Source of the DNA: Thermoplasmatota archaeon | GTDB taxonomy: Archaea; Thermoplasmatota; Penumbrarchaeia; Penumbrarchaeales; Penumbrarchaeaceae | DNA: 13,796 nt | Assembly (NCBI GenBank): GCA_016929175.1 | Contig: JAFGJI010000109.1 | Location: 1 to 13,796 of the forward strand | Reading direction: 5' to 3' | Part shown: in pieces, positions 6,058 through 11,738 of the stretch | How the letters are laid out: each line of letters starts with the position of its first letter | Position numbering within the stretch: the first letter of the stretch is position 1 | Notes under the pieces: model-generated | What the model was told of the DNA's origin: nothing | Seen by the model: the letters and a program-made list of their open reading frames with translations, nothing else | The model's database searches: none | Translations under genes and position numbers: made by a program

Positions 6058-8181
6058 CTACGAAATGACCAGATATACTGCAAGAAGGGTCCCTATGATG
6101 GCCTCGGCTATGTAGAGCCCGGTCATCAGCATGTATGAATCCAGGAGCTTGAGGGTCTTTTTGTCCTCGGTCCAGTTCTCCCTGGTTGCCTTCCTGTTGA
6201 GCCACCTCTTTTCCCAGAGGTCCCTGGCCGCTCCGCCTGTCACCATCATCAGGGTATATTGAAGGGGCAAATACATGCCAAGTCCGAAAGCTGTCCCCAT
6301 GCCCGTGAGCATCTCAACGAAGAAACCTATGAAGACACCAAGGAAGAACAGGGAGAACATGACCTTGCCCCCGGCAAGGATCTGAACGAATACCGCGAAT
6401 GCGTGGGCCTGGGGAGCTTCCAGGGGGAGCGTTCCTTCCGATAGCATCTTTGCAAAGAACGCTGCCGCAAGGGCTGCCGCAGGTGTCCCGACCAGTATCG
6501 CTACGCTCTCTCCCTTGATGAGGTGCATGGGCCTTGTGCCGGCATACAGGCCCGCCTTGAAGTCCCACATGATCTCCGATGAAAGTGAGATCGCGGAACC
6601 GAACACTGTGGTTCCGACAAGTGCCATAAGAACTATCTGGCTCTTTCCTCCCGGAAAAGGCTGAACGATACTTATCAGGGTGAAGACCCCAAAAAGCATC
6701 AGGAGGGTCAGGAAAGAGGTACCCGACACGGGCGTCGTCCCGACCTCTCCGGAGATCTTGACAGCGATAGCCCCCAGCATGAAGGTGAGGATCACCAGCA
6801 ATGCAGAGAATGCAAGTGAGGATATCAGCGGGAAACCCCCGAACAGCCAGAAGGCAAGGCTGATCAGTACGAACGCCACACCCACAACGATGAATATATG
6901 CTGGGTGGGCCACTCATACCATCCCTTTCCAGGGACCCACTCCTTTTTCTGGGCGCCCCCTGTCTTCGTTATATCGGTGATAACGGTCCTGAAGGTCGGC
7001 AGCATCTTGATCAGGGCCGTGGTTCCTCCGCCGAGAATGGCTCCGATCGCAATGATCTTTGCTATACCCTGGGCAGCTCCGAAGGCGGGGGAGGCGTAGG
7101 GTATGTACTGGGCCAGTTCGTTGTTCCCGATTGGCAGGATATGGGTGGAGATGTAGCCGGAGTCGGCATACTTCTCGAGTATCGGGATGTAGATCGGAAC
7201 GTCCATCCATACGGATAGGGGGATGATGAAGAACCATGTGACGAAGGAGCCGCCGGCGACTATCAGCGATGCTTTGGATCTCAGGAACCATCCTATGGCA
7301 AATCCTATGCCTGTGAACTCGTAGGAAATATGCGTCCAGCTCGGGTGCATATACGGGGTGTGTATCCTCCCGTGGCTGTAGATGTCGGACAATCCGATGG
7401 CGTTCATGAGTTTGGTCAGAATGGGGGTCTGGTCCTTTCCCACGGGAAAATCCCTGAAGACCGCAAAGATGAACATTGCCAGGAACGATTTGAAGACCAG
7501 CTTGATCGAGCGGACCGCCTGCTTTACCCCGCCCGCCGAAAGGTGGTTGGAGATGTCAAGCAGCTTGACGAAGGCCTGGAAACCGGGAGCTGGCAGCGGA
7601 TCCTCCACCTGCCACAGCCTCCGGAATATGATGAAATACATCATCCCCATGATGGAGGCAAAGAAGCTTGCCACCATGGCGAGGGGGACGATGTTCGAGC
7701 TCTCTATAATACCGGGTGGTATCAGGGGGTTCCCGTCAGACATGACATACTGGGATGAATATGCGAGCAGGTATATGGCCGGAAAGGTGAAGACGAACCC
7801 GGTGACCGTCCTGTCAGTTGCCGTGGCGGAGCCCGATGCGATGTTGACCTGGCTCGGCTTCCACCTCAGCGCCATTCCGACGAGGTAGGAAACATAGAAC
7901 GCTCCTCCAGTCACCAGTCCGATCTTCAGAGCGATGTACTGGGAGATGATCGTGAACGGAAGCCCGACAAGGACGACCACTATGAGGAGCTTGCCCCAAG
8001 AGAAATGGGACCTCTGGAAGCTTTCCCTCCTGTTCTTGTGATCAAGGTACTCCTCAAGAACCTCGGTATTGAGGTTCGAGTACATCTCCGTATCGAACCA
8101 GCTGAGGGTCCCTTTCTCTATGGCCTCCAACCCCTTCGGGGTGACTGGCTGCCTGTAGGCTGAGCGTCTGACGCGGCTCAT
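6058..8181 (-). CDS. OPT family oligopeptide transporter
   Basis: A 707-residue integral membrane protein with about 15 hydrophobic helices after a roughly 60-residue hydrophilic N-terminus, matching the OPT/YSL superfamily (PF03169, COG1297). Members are cation-coupled importers of small peptides or metal-chelator complexes. The S-G-E-V-G-T-T-P-V-S-G-T-S-F block at residues 477-490 and the later G-L-Y-A-G-T-R-P motif in a cytoplasmic loop are typical. Its ATG overlaps the TGA of the ATPase subunit D gene (ATGA), with AAGGA a few bases before it, so the two are translationally coupled. Substrate cannot be inferred; peptides or siderophore-like compounds are both possible. Confidence 0.88.
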   Translation of the reverse strand: MSRVRRSAYRQPVTPKGLEAIEKGTLSWFDTEMYSNLNTEVLEEYLDHKNRRESFQRSHFSWGKLLIVVVLVGLPFTIISQYIALKIGLVTGGAFYVSYLVGMALRWKPSQVNIASGSATATDRTVTGFVFTFPAIYLLAYSSQYVMSDGNPLIPPGIIESSNIVPLAMVASFFASIMGMMYFIIFRRLWQVEDPLPAPGFQAFVKLLDISNHLSAGGVKQAVRSIKLVFKSFLAMFIFAVFRDFPVGKDQTPILTKLMNAIGLSDIYSHGRIHTPYMHPSWTHISYEFTGIGFAIGWFLRSKASLIVAGGSFVTWFFIIPLSVWMDVPIYIPILEKYADSGYISTHILPIGNNELAQYIPYASPAFGAAQGIAKIIAIGAILGGGTTALIKMLPTFRTVITDITKTGGAQKKEWVPGKGWYEWPTQHIFIVVGVAFVLISLAFWLFGGFPLISSLAFSALLVILTFMLGAIAVKISGEVGTTPVSGTSFLTLLMLFGVFTLISIVQPFPGGKSQIVLMALVGTTVFGSAISLSSEIMWDFKAGLYAGTRPMHLIKGESVAILVGTPAAALAAAFFAKMLSEGTLPLEAPQAHAFAVFVQILAGGKVMFSLFFLGVFIGFFVEMLTGMGTAFGLGMYLPLQYTLMMVTGGAARDLWEKRWLNRKATRENWTEDKKTLKLLDSYMLMTGLYIAEAIIGTLLAVYLVIS

Positions 8182-8843
8182 TTCCTTCTCTCCGGAGGTC
8201 GGTTCTTTTCGCGGTTCTCCATCAGTGCCTTTATACGTTTTCTTCTGAAGAAGTCCTCCCTCTCTCTCTCCTGAAGCTGCATGGTGATGTAACGCTCCGT
8301 GTTCTTCAGACGCGGGATGAAGATATGCTCGAGAGCGTTTACCCTTCTCTTTGTCTTCTCTATCTCGACAGCGAGCCGCTCCATGGACCCCTCGGTCTCG
8401 GCGAGCATCAGGACCTTATCCAGAGCGTTCCGGTAATTACGGGTGGAATCATCCAGAGACTGGGGTGTACAGGCGATCCCCCAGGGCATGGGTCCTTCCT
8501 CCTCGACCTTGCGGTCTATCACCGGCACACGGACCCCCATGATGTTGAGCGACCCCATGCTTGGAGGATCACATTCGCTTATGCCGTGGGCAAGTGCTTG
8601 AACAGTGTCGTATCCCATCCTGGCCATTGCTTCCTGGAGCGAGGTGTTCGCGGTTCTGAAGGTCTCGACCACTTCTCTTTTAAGCTTCTCTCGCTTTTTG
8701 AGGACCTCGAAGAACTGGACGACCAGGGCGTCCCTCTTCTCCCCCAGGAGTTTGTGCCCTTTCTCGGCAAGGATCCTTTTCTTGCGGATGGAGAGCAGCT
8801 CCATCCGTGTGGGTTTGACGCCCTCGACGATCTCACCTGCCAT
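8178..8843 (-). CDS. atpD: A/V-type ATP synthase subunit D (central rotor stalk)
   Basis: A 221-residue subunit D of the archaeal A-type (V-type) ATPase (PF01813, COG1394), the coiled-coil rotor shaft inside the A3B3 head. V-K-P-T-R-M-E-L-L near the N-terminus is the family signature, followed by long charged helices, a central G-V-x-V-P segment, and a second long helix with R-R-V-N-A-L-E-H-I-F-I-P. Length is normal. I chose the ATG at 8843, preceded by AGGTGG, over an in-frame GTG at 8852. It is unusual in standing apart from subunits A and B: TyrRS precedes it and an OPT transporter gene overlaps its end. Whether another D copy exists cannot be seen. Confidence 0.95.
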   Translation of the reverse strand: MAGEIVEGVKPTRMELLSIRKKRILAEKGHKLLGEKRDALVVQFFEVLKKREKLKREVVETFRTANTSLQEAMARMGYDTVQALAHGISECDPPSMGSLNIMGVRVPVIDRKVEEEGPMPWGIACTPQSLDDSTRNYRNALDKVLMLAETEGSMERLAVEIEKTKRRVNALEHIFIPRLKNTERYITMQLQEREREDFFRRKRIKALMENREKNRPPERRK

Positions 8844-8884
8844 TTGGTCCACCTGCGGTCGGTTGGGTTCCCTGCGATATCTCT

Positions 8885-8900
8885 TTTGATATGAAAATAT
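8885..8900 (-). promoter_or_regulatory. Candidate promoter of atpD-OPT
   Basis: In the 66-bp gap between the TyrRS stop and the atpD start, the minus strand carries ATATTTTC and CATATCAA. Either could place a start at about 8862-8871, leaving a 19-28 nt leader with AGGTGG. Readthrough from tyrS is equally possible. Confidence 0.35.
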
Positions 8901-8909
8901 GTCGTTTTC

Positions 8910-10316
8910 TCATCTTCCAATGTACTTCGTATATCTCTTGACAGCATCCAGGGTCTTTGAGCTGGTCTTGAAATATTCCCTGAAAGGCTTGAGTATCTCC
9001 ACCATCTGGTTGGCGACCTCCTTCTTGAGGTCGGCGGGATGGAGCTGTTTTCTGGCGAAGGATGAACGGAGCCCCTCATAGTTCTTGAAGTGCATGTTCC
9101 CGCCCCATTTCTCCGGTCTGGTGATCAGAAGCTCACCTTTGTTCGGGAATATTATGGTCTTGCATATCTCCATTACCGGGTTGTCCGGTACCCCCTCGGG
9201 GCACCAGGCCTTCTTTATCTTCCTTCTTATATCGTCCTCCTCGTCGTGGAGGTATATGCCCGAATCCGGGTCGGATTTGGACATCTTGGTGGACATTTCA
9301 CCATCCGGCTCTATCCCCAGGTAGGCGAAGAGCTCCTTTCGTGCTATATTGAGATGCTTGTTCATTTTCTTGAGTTCATCGCTGTCAAAGGCCAGTTCAC
9401 CATTGTTGTCCCCTCTGTTTATTACCGCGAATATCGGGGTCTTGCCACCCACGCGCCTCTTTCCCGCGATCAGGACCTCAAGGGCATTGTGCCTCTTCTC
9501 CGATGTCATCTTCTTCAGACCCATGAGGAGGTTCCTCGTGTCACCTGAGAGGGTTTCGTTTACTACTAGCACATCGAGGTCCGAATCTATCTGTCTTGCC
9601 AGGGCATCATGGTCGATACCTCCCGTGGGCCCCGTGATCATCTCCATCCTTCCACTCCTTGTCAGGCTTGACAGCATGGGGGTGTGTAGAGCTATCGGTT
9701 TCTTCCATCCCAGCTTGTCGGCTGCGTCCCTTGCCAGCATGTGAGCGTGCCTCTGGTCCATGCCGCCAACGGCCAGGTCGACATCGAGATGGAAGATATC
9801 AGCTGCCTGCATGGACGGATAGAGGAACTTGGACGAATCAAGGTCTCCCTCGTTCTCCTTCCTTCCCATGACCGTCATTGCCCTTTTTATCCTTGACAGG
9901 GAGGCGGATTTTGCTATCCTCAGGACCTTCTCCCAGTAATCGGCGGAATTTGCCATCTCGCTGGCCCATCTGAAGTTGAGCTTCCCCTCTTCGATCTGGT
10001 TCCCCAGACCGTAAGCCCTGTAGCAGTCCATGAAATATTCTCCGCATACCTTGATCTTCTCCAGGTCCCCTCCGAACTTGTCGTTTATGAAGGCATGCCA
10101 GTCGGCGAGAAGGATATCGACGACGAAACCCGCCTCGATCAGCTTCTCGATCTTCTTCGTGATGATGAGCCATCCGATATGAACGAAGCCGGAGGGTTCG
10201 TAACCGACATAAGCCTTGGGTTCGGCATTTTCCCTGAGCAATTCGGCCAATTCCTTCTCCGTTACCATCTCCTCGGCCCCGTCAAGGACCAGTTCAAGTC
10301 TCTGCTTCTCATCCAT
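8910..10316 (-). CDS. tyrS: Tyrosyl-tRNA synthetase, archaeal type, with a large internal insertion
   Basis: Class I TyrRS of the archaeal/eukaryotic kind, 468 residues from the chosen start. The HIGH-type motif is P-S-G-F-V-H-I-G-W near residues 41-49, preceded by Y-V-G-Y-E at 36-40. The tyrosine pocket shows G-G-M-D-Q-R at 184-189. KMSKS is at 344-348, followed by D-P-D-S and K-I-K-K-A-W-C-P. Archaeal TyrRS usually has about 310-375 residues; the excess lies between L-H-T-P-M-L (210-215) and KMSKS, where an extra segment of roughly 120 residues (about 220-340) is present. I chose the ATG at 10316 because the protein then begins like its homologues, GGTGA lies 5 bp before it, and the TATA-like box at 10365-10374 predicts a start near 10343. 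An in-frame ATG at 10349 would add 11 residues. Confidence 0.95.
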   Translation of the reverse strand: MDEKQRLELVLDGAEEMVTEKELAELLRENAEPKAYVGYEPSGFVHIGWLIITKKIEKLIEAGFVVDILLADWHAFINDKFGGDLEKIKVCGEYFMDCYRAYGLGNQIEEGKLNFRWASEMANSADYWEKVLRIAKSASLSRIKRAMTVMGRKENEGDLDSSKFLYPSMQAADIFHLDVDLAVGGMDQRHAHMLARDAADKLGWKKPIALHTPMLSSLTRSGRMEMITGPTGGIDHDALARQIDSDLDVLVVNETLSGDTRNLLMGLKKMTSEKRHNALEVLIAGKRRVGGKTPIFAVINRGDNNGELAFDSDELKKMNKHLNIARKELFAYLGIEPDGEMSTKMSKSDPDSGIYLHDEEDDIRRKIKKAWCPEGVPDNPVMEICKTIIFPNKGELLITRPEKWGGNMHFKNYEGLRSSFARKQLHPADLKKEVANQMVEILKPFREYFKTSSKTLDAVKRYTKYIGR

Positions 10317-10346
10317 GGCCTTCACCACAAGATCCCTGTCGGTAGA

Positions 10347-10354
10347 CATATAAA
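10347..10354 (+). promoter_or_regulatory. TATA box of the DUF2797 gene
   Basis: CATATAAA, centred about 26 bp before the ATG pair at 10375/10378, predicting a leaderless transcript. It overlaps the alternative upstream TyrRS start codon on the other strand. Confidence 0.55.
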
Positions 10355-10364
10355 GGGAGCCCTA

Positions 10365-10374
10365 CTTTAAATTG
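10365..10374 (-). promoter_or_regulatory. TATA-like box of tyrS
   Basis: The minus strand reads CAATTTAAAG. Its centre predicts a start near 10343, giving a leader of about 27 nt to the ATG at 10316. It ends at the expected transcription start of the divergent DUF2797 gene. Confidence 0.45.
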
Positions 10375-11343
10375 ATGATGGAGAGCAACTTCCAGGCCCT
10401 GGGCATAGGCATTCCTCATGAGAGGTGCCTGGAGATGACGCTCGACATGGTCGGACATGATGCTGCCTGCCATGTCCTTGGATATTCATGGACGGAGAGG
10501 GGGCCGCTCTGGACCCTCCTCCCTCTGGAATACACCGGCGGGAAGCTCTTCCCGGCATCGGACCCGATCGATATAGAGCTGTTTTGCGGCTTCAGCCCGG
10601 ACTTCAGGGTCTCATCGGCCTCATACTGCGTGGGAAGGTTCGATGACGGGAGATATCTTCAATGTCCGGACCTATCAAAGGTCTCTATCTTCCCCCAGTG
10701 CCCTTCCTGCATGGCTTTTGAGATCCCCGATCCCGAATGCATCTTCGAGCCTCACTGCAATATGGGATCATGCGGGGCAAAGTTCTGCCAGGTGGAGCAT
10801 GTTGTCTACCTTACAGCTTTCCGCAACAGGTTCAAGGTGGGGATGACCCAGCTGAGAAGATACAGGGAGCGTGGATTGGAGCAGGGCGCCGACATGATAC
10901 TGCCTCTTCTTGTCCTTGGGGACCGGTATTCAGCGAGGAAGATAGAGGAGAGGATCTCCCGTTTCCTAGGGCTCCCCCAGGCCGTCATTTCCGGGATAAA
11001 ATTGAAGGGATGGGCGCTCCCTCCGAGGGAGGAGGAGGTCCGAAAGGGGATGCTTTCTTTGAAGGAAAGGCTGATGAAGGGATGGGGGGCCATGGAGGGG
11101 AACTCACCGGATATACATGTTGTCAGGGCTCCCGATGAGTTCGAAGAGGAGGCAGTGAGATTGGATTACCCTCTGAAGGAGCCCCTTAAGGGAGTTCCCC
11201 GGATCTATAAAGGCCCGATAGTCAAGGGGAAACTGGTGGGTTTCAAGGGAAATTACATGATCTTCGATTCGGGGGGCCTTCGAGCGTTCCGTATCGGGGA
11301 GACCCCCGGAAAGGTCGTGTATTTTTCTGTTGGGTTGGAATGA
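10375..11343 (+). CDS. DUF2797 family zinc-binding protein
   Basis: A 322-residue protein matching DUF2797 (PF10977). The centre holds a cysteine cluster (C109-x2-C112-x9-C122-x5-C128-x4-C133-x4-C138), likely one or two zinc sites. Directly after it comes H-V-V-Y-L-T-A-F, then F-K-V-G-M-T and R-G-L-E-Q-G-A-D. This second part, with Y-L and K-V-G-M-T, recalls the core of GIY-YIG nuclease-like folds, but I cannot assign catalytic residues. The last 40 residues form a beta-rich tail containing V-K-G-K-L-V-G-F-K-G-N-Y. The family is known in archaea and some bacteria; function unknown. Start: tandem ATGs at 10375 and 10378, both fitting a leaderless start from the TATA box at 10347-10354; a TTG at 10372 is also in frame. 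Divergent from tyrS, whose promoter it overlaps. Confidence 0.87.
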   Translation: MMESNFQALGIGIPHERCLEMTLDMVGHDAACHVLGYSWTERGPLWTLLPLEYTGGKLFPASDPIDIELFCGFSPDFRVSSASYCVGRFDDGRYLQCPDLSKVSIFPQCPSCMAFEIPDPECIFEPHCNMGSCGAKFCQVEHVVYLTAFRNRFKVGMTQLRRYRERGLEQGADMILPLLVLGDRYSARKIEERISRFLGLPQAVISGIKLKGWALPPREEEVRKGMLSLKERLMKGWGAMEGNSPDIHVVRAPDEFEEEAVRLDYPLKEPLKGVPRIYKGPIVKGKLVGFKGNYMIFDSGGLRAFRIGETPGKVVYFSVGLE

Positions 11344-11397
11344 GCCATGATCCTGGTGGACCCCACGGTGTTGCTAAACTTGTCGTATCACAATAGG

Positions 11398-11440
11398 GGT
11401 TCACTCCATATTTTCCCGTCCTTGAATTAGGTTCACTCCA
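11398..11440. repeat. Short direct repeat between convergent genes
   Basis: GGTTCACTCCA occurs at 11398-11408 and again at 11430-11440, 21 bp apart. The second copy contains the stop and last codons of the small membrane protein gene on the minus strand. No other structure is seen in the 89-bp gap between the two convergent stop codons. Confidence 0.4.
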
Positions 11441-11738
11441 GCAGTCCCTTCTTCCCCCCGGGGAAAACGAGACCAAGGACAAAGAGCACCGGGAACGCGA
11501 AGAAGGCGATGTAGACCAAAGCCTTCCCCGATACCGGATAATCCCAGTACTGGGTCACCCAGTAGATCAAACCCAGTATCAAAAAGAACAGTATCCCGCT
11601 TATGATGTACCGGAGTGTCCTCGGACCGTCATGGGGCCAGTCCCTGCGCCCCCTGGGGTACTTCATACCCAGATAACCGAGCACCAGCAACGCGATCACC
11701 ACCAGGATGATCGAGGCCGTGACCAGGATATCCGCCAA
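11433..11738 (-). CDS. Small three-helix membrane protein
   Basis: A 101-residue protein with three predicted membrane helices (about 4-26, 43-65 and 73-93). A basic segment between the first two holds R-G-R-R-D-W-P-H-D-G-P-R-T, and the C-terminus is G-G-K-K-G. I recognise no family. The start is TTG at 11738, directly after the TAG of the AAA gene (11739-11741). GGAGG inside the last AAA codons lies 8 bp before it, and no ATG fits. It is therefore the second gene of an operon with the membrane AAA ATPase and is probably translationally coupled to it. A role as partner or adaptor of that ATPase is inference from position only. Confidence 0.75.
   Translation of the reverse strand: MADILVTASIILVVIALLVLGYLGMKYPRGRRDWPHDGPRTLRYIISGILFFLILGLIYWVTQYWDYPVSGKALVYIAFFAFPVLFVLGLVFPGGKKGLLE

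Noticed and set aside
9294..9665. Intein in TyrRS
   Set aside because: The extra segment lacks the terminal His-Asn before Cys/Ser/Thr, a splice-type N-terminal block and homing-endonuclease motifs, so it is a domain-like insertion.
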